64,000 bases of DNA from the NCBI RefSeq assembly GCF_025061645.1, contig NZ_JANYMP010000001.1:571591-635590 (forward strand). Direction: 5' to 3'. A program made the translations under genes and the position numbers. Each line of letters starts with the position of its first letter. Position 1 is the stretch's first letter. This stretch comes from Umezawaea endophytica (GTDB taxonomy: Bacteria > Actinomycetota > Actinomycetes > Mycobacteriales > Pseudonocardiaceae). Shown here in pieces: positions 33,767 through 42,067 of the stretch. The notes beneath the pieces were generated by a model, which was not told the origin of the DNA, searched no databases, and saw only the letters and a program-made list of their open reading frames with translations.

Positions 33767-34657
33767 ATGTCGCAGCCGAAGAACGTCCTGGTCACCGCCG
33801 CCACCGGCAAGACCGGCGTCCACACGACCCGCCTCCTGCTCGAACGCGGCCACCACGTCCGAGCGCTCGTGCACCGCCTCGACGAGCGCTCGGCCCACCT
33901 GGCCGACCTGGGCGCGGAGGTGGCGGTGGGAGACCTGCTCGACCTCGCCTCGGTCACGTCGGCGACCCGCGGGATCGACACCGCCTACTTCGCCTACCCG
34001 ATCGTGCCCGGCCTGGTGGACGCCACCGCGGTGTTCGCCGAGGCCACGGCCGACTCGGGCGTCCGGGCGATCGTCAACATGTCCCAGATCTCCGCACGGC
34101 GCGACGCGGTCAGCGACGCCGCGCGCCAGCACTGGATCGCGGAGCGGGTCCTCGACTGGTCCCCCGTGCCGACGACCCACCTGCGCCCGACGTTCTTCGC
34201 CGAGTGGCTGATCACCTTCCTGGACGACCGGGGTGTGCTCCGGCTCCCGTTCGCCGACGGCAGGCACGCCCCGATCGCCGCCGAGGACCAGGCGCACGTG
34301 ATCGCCGCGATCCTGGAGGACCCCGAACCGCACGCGGGCGAGGTGTACCTCCTGCGCGGGCCGGTGGAGCTGAACCACACCGAGATCGCCGCGGAGCTGT
34401 CCGGCGCGCTCGGCAGGCCACTCTCCTACGAGCCGATCAGCCTGGACGAGTTCACCGCGACGCTGGAGGCGCGCGGGTTCGGCGCGCACACGGTCCAGCA
34501 CCTGCGCAGCGTCGCGGTCGACTACCGGAACGGGATCTTCGCGGGCACCGACGACGTGGTCGCGACCGTCGGCGGGAAGGTGCCGATGACCGTCGCGGAG
34601 TACGCCGTCCGCAACGAGGAGTTCTTCGAGGACAAGGGGTCCTGGGCCTTCTGGTGA
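33767..34657 (+). CDS. NmrA-like NAD(P)-binding oxidoreductase (quinone reductase 2-like)
   Basis: 296 residues. Starts NVLVTAATGKTGVHTTRLLLERG, with the modified dinucleotide motif of NmrA/QorB proteins, then VRALVHRLDERSAHL and the substrate half (THLRPTFFAEWLITFL). These reduce quinones or sense NADP, often as part of an electrophile or oxidative stress response. GAAGAGAAG precedes the ATG. A MarR-family gene follows 85 bp downstream in the same direction, and matching palindromes stand in front of both, so a MarR-repressed stress unit is likely. Confidence 0.86.
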   Translation: MSQPKNVLVTAATGKTGVHTTRLLLERGHHVRALVHRLDERSAHLADLGAEVAVGDLLDLASVTSATRGIDTAYFAYPIVPGLVDATAVFAEATADSGVRAIVNMSQISARRDAVSDAARQHWIAERVLDWSPVPTTHLRPTFFAEWLITFLDDRGVLRLPFADGRHAPIAAEDQAHVIAAILEDPEPHAGEVYLLRGPVELNHTEIAAELSGALGRPLSYEPISLDEFTATLEARGFGAHTVQHLRSVAVDYRNGIFAGTDDVVATVGGKVPMTVAEYAVRNEEFFEDKGSWAFW

Positions 34658-34671
34658 TCGGACTGGCAAAA

Positions 34672-34710
34672 AGGGGAGTATGCCCGTATCGTTCGCGGGC
34701 GTACTCCCCT
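34672..34710. promoter_or_regulatory. Candidate MarR operator in front of the marR gene
   Basis: Arms 34673-34686 and 34696-34709 are inverted repeats over 14 bp with one mismatch and a 9-bp spacer. Each arm resembles the site at 33712-33728, which points to autoregulation. Confidence 0.6.
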
Positions 34711-34742
34711 CCTTCGAGCGGACCAGAGAGCCGGGTGCGGTG

Positions 34743-35183
34743 ATGCGCGTGTCAGGTGTGCCGGACTGCTACGTCACGTCCATGCGCAAGGCGTCGCGCA
34801 GGCTGACCCAGCTCTACGACGAGGCGATGGCGCCGTCCGGTCTGCGCTCGACCCAGTTCTCGATCCTCGCCGAGCTGAGCGAACCCACGCAGGGGCCGCC
34901 GACCATGGGCGAGCTGGCCGAGGTCCTGGTGCTCGACCGCTCCGGCCTCGGCCACTCGCTGCGGCCGCTGGAACGGGAGGGCCTGATCGAGTTCGAGGTC
35001 AACCCGGACGACCGCCGCAGCCGGATCGTCGTGCTCACGAAGGCGGGCCGGGACCGCTACCGGCAGGCCCACGAGCTGTGGCGGTCGGCGCAGGAGCGCT
35101 ACCGCTCGGCCACCGGCGCCGCCGAGGCGGACGAGCTGCGCGACCGGCTCCAGGCCATCGCCCACGACGACCGGCTGGCCTGA
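34743..35183 (+). CDS. MarR-family transcriptional regulator
   Basis: 146 residues. Winged helix: QFSILAELSEPTQGPPTMGELAEVLVLDRSGLGHSLRPLEREGLIEFEVNPDDRRSRIVVLTKAG (quoted motifs: STQFSILAELSE, LDRSGLGHSLRPLE, PDDRRSR), the complete MarR pattern. Cys15 in VPDCYVT near the N-terminus could act as an oxidant sensor, as in OhrR-type members; this is inference. The ATG at 34743 is preferred to the GTG one codon earlier. It is the second gene after the NmrA-like reductase. Confidence 0.88.
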   Translation: MRVSGVPDCYVTSMRKASRRLTQLYDEAMAPSGLRSTQFSILAELSEPTQGPPTMGELAEVLVLDRSGLGHSLRPLEREGLIEFEVNPDDRRSRIVVLTKAGRDRYRQAHELWRSAQERYRSATGAAEADELRDRLQAIAHDDRLA

Positions 35184-35193
35184 GGTCCTCGGA

Positions 35194-36405
35194 TCAGCCG
35201 AGCAGGACCGGGATCCTGGTGTGCCCGTTGGACAGGAACGAGTGCACCGGGGTCAACGCGGACACCGGTTCGGCCAGGGTCATTCCGGGGAAGCGGTCGA
35301 ACAGCGCGGGCAGGGCGATCCGCGCCTCCAGGCGGGCCAGCGGGGCACCGAGGCAGTGGTGGACGCCGTGCCCGAAGGCGAGGTGCTGCTTCAGTTCGCG
35401 GGTGATGTCGAAGTCGTCCGCGCCGTCGCCGTAGTACTCGGGGTCGCGTCCGGCGGCGGCGTAGGCCGCGAGGACGGCGTCGCCCTTCGGGATCGTGCCG
35501 CCGCCCGCCAGCGCGATCTCCTCCACCGCGAAGCGGAGCGGCAGGTACGGCACCGGGGCCTGCCAGCGGAGGGTCTCCTCGATGACGTCGTTCCACGACC
35601 GCTGCCCGGTGAGCACCAGCTCCCGCTGGTCCGGGTGGGTGAGCAGGGCGGTGATCGCCTGGTCGAGGAGGTTCACCGTGGTCTCGTGGCCCGCGGTCAG
35701 CAGCAAGAGCAGGGTGTCGACGAGTTCCACCTCGTCGAGCGCGCCCTCCTGCGCCTCGATCAGCGCGCTGGTCAGGTCGTCTCCGGGCGAGCGCCGCTTC
35801 TCGGCGACCAGTTCGCCGAACGTGGTGTAGATCGTCGTGGTGTTCGCCATCGCCTCCTCGGGCGTGGCGGTCGTGTCGAACACGGTGTCCACCGCGCCGC
35901 GGATGGTCTTCCGCTTGTCCTCCGGCACGCCGAACAGCCGGCAGATCACCTCGACCGGCACCGGGTTGGCGTACAGCGACCGCAGGTCGACCGGCTCGCC
36001 GGGCGGAGCGGCGGCGATCGTGTCCAGCAGCCCGCCGACGATCCGCTCGATCACCGGCCGCATGGCCTCCGTGCGGCGGGCGGTGAACGCCCCGGCCACG
36101 ATCGACCGCAGCCGCCGGTGGTCCTCGCCGTAGGCGGTGAACATGTTCCGCACCGAAACCCAGAGCCGGAGCGGCCAGTCCTCCGCGATCTCGCCGCCGG
36201 TCCACGCCGCCCAGTGCCGGGTGCCGTCCTTCGACACCCGCGGGTCCATGAGCAGCTCGCGCAGCAAGGTCGGGCTGGTCACCGCCCACACCCCGACACC
36301 GCCCGGCAGCTCCACCCGGACGACCTCCCCCAGCGCGCGGAGGCGCGCGCCCTCGGCTTGGACGTCACCGCCGGTGACGTCGAGGACGAACGGTCGCTGT
36401 GCCAT
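35194..36405 (-). CDS. Cytochrome P450
   Basis: 403 residues, typical for bacterial class I P450. Oxygen-binding I-helix LLLLTAGHETTVN, ExxR motif in IEETLRW, and the heme-binding loop FGHGVHHCLGAPLARLE with its Cys ligand (about residue 350) are intact. No ferredoxin partner is nearby. It is divergent from an aromatic amino acid decarboxylase-like gene (167 bp between starts), so hydroxylation of an aromatic amine or amino acid is possible. It is convergent with the MarR gene with 10 bp between. Sequence alone does not give the substrate. Confidence 0.92.
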   Translation of the reverse strand: MAQRPFVLDVTGGDVQAEGARLRALGEVVRVELPGGVGVWAVTSPTLLRELLMDPRVSKDGTRHWAAWTGGEIAEDWPLRLWVSVRNMFTAYGEDHRRLRSIVAGAFTARRTEAMRPVIERIVGGLLDTIAAAPPGEPVDLRSLYANPVPVEVICRLFGVPEDKRKTIRGAVDTVFDTTATPEEAMANTTTIYTTFGELVAEKRRSPGDDLTSALIEAQEGALDEVELVDTLLLLLTAGHETTVNLLDQAITALLTHPDQRELVLTGQRSWNDVIEETLRWQAPVPYLPLRFAVEEIALAGGGTIPKGDAVLAAYAAAGRDPEYYGDGADDFDITRELKQHLAFGHGVHHCLGAPLARLEARIALPALFDRFPGMTLAEPVSALTPVHSFLSNGHTRIPVLLG

Positions 36406-36572
36406 GGCCGGGTTCCCCTCCCGCACGAACGGACTGCCCACCCCAGCGTGCACGTCCCGGCGGGAACCCGCGTCGACCGGATGACCGACAGCGTGCCGCC
36501 CTCCCGCCGTTTGTAGCATCGTGGAACGCCGATTCCACCCGGACCGGCACGTCGAGGCAGAACGGACCACGC

Positions 36573-38015
36573 ATGGAGCCCGAGGAGTTCCGCGCCGCCG
36601 CGCACGCGCTGGTGGACTGGATCGCCGACTACCGCGAGCGCATCCCGGAGCTGCCGGTGCAGTCCCAGGTCAAGCCCGGTGACGTGGCGGGGCTGCTGCC
36701 GGTCTCGGCCCCGGCCGCGCCCGAGTCCTTCGACGCCGTCCTGCGCGACCTCGACCACGTGGTCGTGCCCGGCATCACGCAGGTGCAGCACCCGAACTAC
36801 TACGGCTGGTTCCCGTCCAACGCGACACTGAGCTCCGTGCTCGGCGACTTCGCCACCGCGGGCCTCGGCGCGCTGGGCATCACCTGGCAGTCCGCGCCGT
36901 CGCTGACGGAGGTGGAGGAGGTCGTCGTCGCCTGGCTGCGCGAGCTGACCGGCGTCCCGGAGACCTGGTACGGCGTCATCCAGGACACCGCGTCGACCGC
37001 GTGCCTGGTGGCGCTGCTCGCCGCCCGCGAGCGGGCCACCGACTACTCCGAGACGCGCGGCGGCCTCCAGGCGGAACCCGCGCCGATGACCGTCTACACC
37101 ACCGAGTACGCGCACTCGTCCATCCCCAAGGCGGTCGCGCTGGCCGGGTTCGGGATGGACAACCTCCGGGTGGTCGAGACCGACCCGTGGACGCGGGCCC
37201 TGCGTCCCGCGGCCCTCGCCGAGGCCATCGCGGCGGACGTCGCCGAGGGCCGCCGCCCGGTCGCCGTGGTCGTGAACATCGGCACGACCGGCACCACGGC
37301 CGTGGACCCGCTGGCCGAGATCGTCCCGATCGCCCGCGAGCACGGCATGTGGGTGCACGTCGACGCCGCGATGGCGGGCTCCGCGCTCCTGCTCCCCGAG
37401 CAGCGCGGCCTGGTCGACGGGCTGGAGGGCGCCGACTCGCTCACCTGGAACCCGCACAAGTGGATGGGCACGGTCCTCGACTGCTCGCTGATGTACGTCG
37501 CCGACCCGGAACACCTGGTGCGGGTCATGGCGACCGACCCGTCCTACCTCCGCTCCACAGTGGACGGTTCGGTGACCCAGTTCAAGGACTGGGGCATCCC
37601 GCTCGGCCGCCGCTTCCGCGCGCTCAAGCTGTGGTTCCAGCTCCGCCTCGACGGCGTGGAGGCGATCCGCGACCGGCTGCGCCGCGACCTCGCCAACGCC
37701 CGGTGGCTCGCCGACCAGGTCGAGGCGGCGCCGCGCTGGCGCGTGCTGGCACCGGTGTCGCTGCAAACCGTGGTGCTGCGCCACGAACCACCGGACGTGG
37801 TGTCACCGGACGGCGAGGTCCTCGACGGCGCCGCCCTCGACGCGCACACCCTCTCCTGGGTCGACGCGATCAACGACTCGGGCCGGGCGTTCATCACCCC
37901 CGCCAAGCTCGACGGCCGCTGGTCGGTCCGCGTGTCGATCGGCGCCGAACCCACCACGGCCGCCGACGTCGCGGCGCTGTGGGACCTGTTGCGCAGCACG
38001 GCCGAGCGCGGCTGA
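36573..38015 (+). CDS. Pyridoxal-dependent aromatic L-amino acid decarboxylase
   Basis: 480 residues of group II PLP decarboxylases. The PLP lysine is in TWNPHKWMGTVLDCS (about residue 295), the cofactor-stacking region is QDTASTACLVALLAARE, and substrate-side HPNYYGWFPS follows the family start FRAAAHALVDWIADY. The set covers tryptophan, phenylalanine and DOPA decarboxylases, producing the corresponding amines; which amino acid is used is not clear. The ATG at 36573 gives the standard start. The divergent P450 may act on the product. Confidence 0.9.
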   Translation: MEPEEFRAAAHALVDWIADYRERIPELPVQSQVKPGDVAGLLPVSAPAAPESFDAVLRDLDHVVVPGITQVQHPNYYGWFPSNATLSSVLGDFATAGLGALGITWQSAPSLTEVEEVVVAWLRELTGVPETWYGVIQDTASTACLVALLAARERATDYSETRGGLQAEPAPMTVYTTEYAHSSIPKAVALAGFGMDNLRVVETDPWTRALRPAALAEAIAADVAEGRRPVAVVVNIGTTGTTAVDPLAEIVPIAREHGMWVHVDAAMAGSALLLPEQRGLVDGLEGADSLTWNPHKWMGTVLDCSLMYVADPEHLVRVMATDPSYLRSTVDGSVTQFKDWGIPLGRRFRALKLWFQLRLDGVEAIRDRLRRDLANARWLADQVEAAPRWRVLAPVSLQTVVLRHEPPDVVSPDGEVLDGAALDAHTLSWVDAINDSGRAFITPAKLDGRWSVRVSIGAEPTTAADVAALWDLLRSTAERG

Positions 38016-38177
38016 CCCACCCGGTTCAGCGCTCGGGTGGGTGCACACGAACGGCTCCGGTCCGGTCGAGCGAACGTGCGAAGGGGCCATTAACGCTTCC
38101 CCGAGCCCGACGTATTCACCGATGGGCAATTCAGCCCGCGATTCCATTCGAGCTGTTCATCCGTGGAGGAGTGTGCA

Positions 38178-38693
38178 ATGGGCGGTTTCATCAATGCCAC
38201 AGCGGGAACGGGCAACGACGCGTCGGAGAGCGAGGTCCGATGTGGACGAGCGCTGGCGGGACTGCTGCCCCCGAAGCACACGGTGGTCCTCTTACCGCCG
38301 AGCGGGCACAGAGCCGCGATCGGGGGAAGCGGCTCGACGGCCGACTTCACCGTGTACACCGGGGGCAGCGAACTGAGCGTCGCCAAGCCGCTGCTGGAGG
38401 TCCAGGAGAACGAGAACTACTGGGGGACGATCGACGCGTACACCCCTGACCGGTACAACCCCGCGGGCTCGGTCAGCATGGTCAGCGACAAGCTGAACAC
38501 CCAGGCCACCGCCGTCATCGTGGACCTGGTGAACATCACCAACGACAAGCAGCGCGCCGAGGTCGTCACGAAGATCATCGCCATGGTGGACAAGAGCTTC
38601 AAGGGCCGCATGGTCATCTTCCACTACCAGGGCACGAACCGCGTGTACAACCGGGTCGGCAGTTTCGAGGACACCAGGGACTCCTTCATCTGA
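38178..38693 (+). CDS. Hypothetical protein, possible nuclease-like alpha/beta fold
   Basis: 171 residues with GGAGGA before the ATG. No signal peptide or membrane segment. Predicted core: VRCGRALAGLLPPKHTVVLLPPS, STADFTVYTGG, LEVQENENYWGTIDAYTP, ATAVIVDLVNIT, FKGRMVIFHYQ. The order, with an Asp-Phe after a helix and a strand near WGTIDAYTP, recalls CdiA-CT-type tRNase domains (PD-D/E-x-K fold), but the expected Glu-x-Lys is absent, so catalysis is doubtful. The upstream 160 bp are AT-richer than the neighbours. I do not recognise the family; the fold idea is speculative. Confidence 0.65.
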   Translation: MGGFINATAGTGNDASESEVRCGRALAGLLPPKHTVVLLPPSGHRAAIGGSGSTADFTVYTGGSELSVAKPLLEVQENENYWGTIDAYTPDRYNPAGSVSMVSDKLNTQATAVIVDLVNITNDKQRAEVVTKIIAMVDKSFKGRMVIFHYQGTNRVYNRVGSFEDTRDSFI

Positions 38694-38717
38694 CGGAGGA
38701 CGACGCCCGCGGGGACG

Positions 38718-40223
38718 TCACCCCTGTGAGCGGACGAGCCTGACGGTGTTCCAGGACACCGGTGGGAGCACGACGGTCAGGGTGTCGCCCGTGAGGTCGG
38801 TGGGCTGCGGGCGTGGGACGACGCGGTCGGGGTCGTGCTCGGTGTTGGTCGCGGAGGTGTCCGGGTCGGAGAGCGTCCACGACTCGGCCACCTCGACGGC
38901 GCCGAAGGCGAGGGACACCCGCAGTTCCACGGGTTCCGCGCGGTGGCGGTTCACCGCGAACACCACGACGTCGCCGGTGGCGGGGTCGTGGGTCGCCACG
39001 GCGTCGACCACCGGGACGTCGCCGTAGCGCGCCGTGGGGTAGGTGGGCGAGACGGCTTCCACCCGCAGCACCTGTCCCCCGGCCAGCCTGGAGGTCAGCG
39101 CGAACGGGTGGAAGGTCGTCTGCCGCCAGGCCGGGCCGCCCGGTTCGCTGCGGATCGGCGCGATGACGTTGACCAACTGCGCCTGGCACGCGGCGGCGAC
39201 CCGGTCGCTGTGGCGCAGCAACGAGATCAGCAGGCTGCCCACCACGACGGCGTCGGTGACGTCGTACCGGTCCTCGATGACACGGGGCGCGACCTCCCAC
39301 TCCACCGGCGGATCGGCCTGGAACCGCTTCTGGTACCAGACGTTCCACTCGTCGAACGACAGGCCGATCCGCTTGGGGCTCTTGAGCCGCGCGCCGACGG
39401 CGTCCGCCGTGGCCACGACCCGGTCGATGAAGTAGTCCATGTCCACCGCCGAGGCGAGGAAGCTGTCGACGTCGCCGTCGAGCACCTCGTAGTAGGCGTG
39501 GCAGGAGATGTGGTCGACCTGGTCGTAGGCCAGTTCCAGGACGGTCGCCTCCCACTCGCCGAAGGTGGGCATGGCCGAGTGGGAACTCCCGCAGGCGACG
39601 AGTTCGAGCCCCGGTTCGGCCTGGCGCAACGCCCTCGCCGTCTCGGCGGCGAGCCTGCCGTACTCGTGCGCGGTCTTGTGGCCGGTCTGCCACGGCCCGT
39701 CGAGCTCGTTGCCCAGGCACCACAGCGTCACGCCGTGCGGCGCCTCGGACCCGTTGGCGCGGCGCAGTTCCGACAGGTGCGTGCCGCCCTCGTGGTTCAG
39801 GTACTCGTGCACGTCGAGCGCTTCGGCGACGCCCCTGGTGCCGAGGTTCACCGCGTACATGACCTCGACGTCGGCCTTGCGCGCCCAGCGCACGAACTCG
39901 TCGACGCCGACCTCGTTGGTCTCGATGCTGTGCCACGCCAGGTCTCGGCGCACGGGACGGGACGCGGCCGGGCCGATCCCGTCCTCCCACCGGTAGCCGG
40001 ACACGAAGTTGCCCCCCGGGTAGCGCACGAGCGAGACGCCGAGTTCCCGCGTCAGCGCGAGCACGTCGCCGCGGAAGCCGTCCTCGTCCGCCGTCGGGTG
40101 CCCCGGTTCGTAGATGCCCGTGTAGACGCAGCGGCCCATGTGCTCGACGAACGACCCGAAGATCCGCCGCCGCACGGGTGCGACCACGTGGTCGGGGTTG
40201 AGGACGAGTGACGCGTTGAGCAC
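38718..40223 (-). CDS. abfA: GH51 alpha-L-arabinofuranosidase
   Basis: 501 residues, the usual length of GH51 AbfA. Releases terminal arabinose from arabinan and arabinoxylan oligosaccharides. Acid/base Glu173 is in WCLGNELDGPW and nucleophile Glu292 in FDEWNVWY; the family start RIFGSFVEHMGRCVYTGIYEP is also present. There is no signal peptide, so it works on imported oligosaccharides, consistent with the adjacent sugar ABC permease 42 bp upstream on the same strand. GTG at 40223 with GGGGGAA ahead. Confidence 0.93.
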   Translation of the reverse strand: MLNASLVLNPDHVVAPVRRRIFGSFVEHMGRCVYTGIYEPGHPTADEDGFRGDVLALTRELGVSLVRYPGGNFVSGYRWEDGIGPAASRPVRRDLAWHSIETNEVGVDEFVRWARKADVEVMYAVNLGTRGVAEALDVHEYLNHEGGTHLSELRRANGSEAPHGVTLWCLGNELDGPWQTGHKTAHEYGRLAAETARALRQAEPGLELVACGSSHSAMPTFGEWEATVLELAYDQVDHISCHAYYEVLDGDVDSFLASAVDMDYFIDRVVATADAVGARLKSPKRIGLSFDEWNVWYQKRFQADPPVEWEVAPRVIEDRYDVTDAVVVGSLLISLLRHSDRVAAACQAQLVNVIAPIRSEPGGPAWRQTTFHPFALTSRLAGGQVLRVEAVSPTYPTARYGDVPVVDAVATHDPATGDVVVFAVNRHRAEPVELRVSLAFGAVEVAESWTLSDPDTSATNTEHDPDRVVPRPQPTDLTGDTLTVVLPPVSWNTVRLVRSQG

Positions 40224-40265
40224 GGTTCCCCCGGAGGTGGTCGCGGTTTCGGTGGTGGGCAGGGA

Positions 40266-40957
40266 CTACTTCAGGGCGCCCGCGCCGACCCCGCCCCGCC
40301 AGAAGCGCTGGAGCAGGACGAAGGCGGCGATCAGCGGGACGATCGCGAACAGCGCCCCCGTGACGACGAGGTTGAACAGCACCCTGGTGCCCGCCTCCTG
40401 CTGCGCGGTGTTGAACCACGTCGTCAGCCCCACGGTCAGCGGGTAGAGGTCGGTGTCGCTGAGCATCACCAGCGGCAGGAAGTAGTTGTTCCACGTCGCC
40501 ACGAGCGTGAACAAGAAGACGGTGACGAGCGCCGGCCGGATCATCGGCACCACGATCTGCCAGAAGATCCGCAGTTCCCCCGCCCGGTCGACGCGGGCGG
40601 CGTCGATCAGCTCCACCGGCACGCTCTCGGTGACGTGCACGCGGACCAGGTACGCGCCGAACGGGCTGAGCAGCGACGGCAGGATGATCGCCCAGACGGT
40701 GTTGACGATCTCCAGCCGCGACAGGATCAGGTACGTGGGCAGCACCAGCGCCGTGGCGGGCACCATGATCATGCCGAGCAGCGCGGTCTCGAAGAACCGC
40801 TTGCCCCAGAAGGAGAAGCGGGCCAGGCCGTACCCCGCCGCCGCGGCGAGCGCCGTCGCGCCGACCGCGCTCACCCCGGAGTACAGCGCCGTGTTGGCCA
40901 GCCAGCGGCCGTAGGCGCCGTCGTCCTCGCGGAAGAGCTGGACCACGTTGTCCACGA
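40266..40957 (-). pseudogene. 5'-truncated sugar ABC transporter permease (MalG/CUT1 type)
   Basis: The frame keeps the C-terminal about 225 residues of a CUT1 permease: WLANTALYSGVSAVGATAL, the coupling loop ELIDAARVDRAGELRIFWQIVVPMIRPAL, TLVATWNNYFLPLVML and the final FVLLQRFWRGGVGAGALK. The start codon, the first membrane helix and the periplasmic region are missing. Homology begins abruptly at DNVVQLFRED around 40950, where the sequence passes directly into the pectate lyase gene on the same strand. It therefore has no natural start. In a typical operon it would pair with a MalF-type permease and a binding protein, both absent here. Confidence 0.75.
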
Positions 40958-41998
40958 GTTGCCCACGCCTGCGGAACCGGAGCCCACCGACACGTCGATG
41001 CCGTTGGCCACGGCGAGGTTCTTCGTCAGCGTGCTGGAGGAGCGGTCGAAGGCGAACCCGGTCTTCGGGTTGTCCCAGGCCGTGCTGCGCTCGATCCGGT
41101 GCCCGCCGGGGTTGTCGTTGTCCACGAAGCCGCTCGCCGCGTTGTCCCACGCCATGCCGTCGCGGACGGTGTGGTCGGCCGCGACGCCGTTGCCGCCGAG
41201 CTTGAACCCGTTGCCGTCACCAGTGAAGCCGGGCAGGTTCCAGCGGTTGAACCCGTTGCCCCAGCCGAGGGTGAGCTCGGTGAGGATCGGCGAGGAGAAC
41301 ATCCAGTAGTCGAGCCCGTCGTCGGAGTTGTTCCACAGCCTCGCGCCGCGCACGACGTTGCCCGCGCCGCTGCCCTCCTTGATGGCCAGGCCGTCCGCGC
41401 TCTCGCCGTTCTTGCGCGGGTCGCGGTTGCCGTAGGAGTCGAGGTCGACGACCAGGTTGCCGCTCGACGCGCCCTGGACGTGCAGTCCGGACTCGTAGTT
41501 GTCCCTGGTGACCAGCCGCTCGAAGACGCTGCCGTTGGTGTCCAGGGCGAACACCCCGTACGGGCCGTGGACGACCTCCAGCCCGACGATCCGCCAGTGG
41601 TCGCCCTCGACGTGGATGGCGCCGCGTTCAGCGCGCGGGATGCTCGACCCCACCGCGCCCGGTGTGTGCGGCATGTTCTCCCCGTCGACGACCACCCGCT
41701 CACCCCCGTGGTTGCGCAAGGTGATCGGCAGGCTCGACGTGCCGTCGCGCAGCAGCCGGACGTTGGTGTCGGGCGCGTAGGTGCCGCCGCGGAGGGAGAT
41801 TGTGGTGCCGGGCCGGGCGAGGTCCACCGCCTTCTGGATCGTGCGCAGCGGCGCGGCGAGCGTGCCGGGGTTGGCGTCGTCACCGCCGGTGGCCACGTAC
41901 AGGGCGTCGACCGGCGCGGGGGCCGCGTCGAGCGGCGGTGCCGCCAGGACGGAGGCCACGGCCAAGGCGGTTCCCGCGACGAGCAGCGTCGCCCTCAT
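40952..41998 (-). pseudogene. 3'-truncated secreted pectate lyase, PL9/parallel beta-helix type
   Basis: Begins with a Sec signal (LLVAGTALAVASVLAAPPLDAAPA) and DALYVATGGDDANPGTLAAPLRTIQKAVDLARPG, the standard start of PL9 and related right-handed beta-helix lyases, and continues through DNYESGLHVQ, KNGESADGLAIKEGSG, NNSDDGLDYWMF and the metal-site region to GVGNSW (residue 349). From there the frame runs into out-of-frame permease sequence and ends 26 codons later at 40871. The natural C-terminal 40-60 residues are missing. The helical core looks complete, so partial activity cannot be excluded. ATG at 41998 with GGAGGAAAT nearby. Confidence 0.75.
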
Positions 41999-42067
41999 CG
42001 ATTTCCTCCTGCGGTGGTGGGGTTGGGACGTGCGGAGCCGGGACCGCGGTCCCGGCTCCGACGGCCG

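Noticed and set aside
31948-34743. Plus-strand 931-codon frame running across the AraC, SDR and NmrA genes
   Set aside because: It crosses gene boundaries and operators, is extremely Arg/Pro-rich, and lies out of frame with three clear genes.
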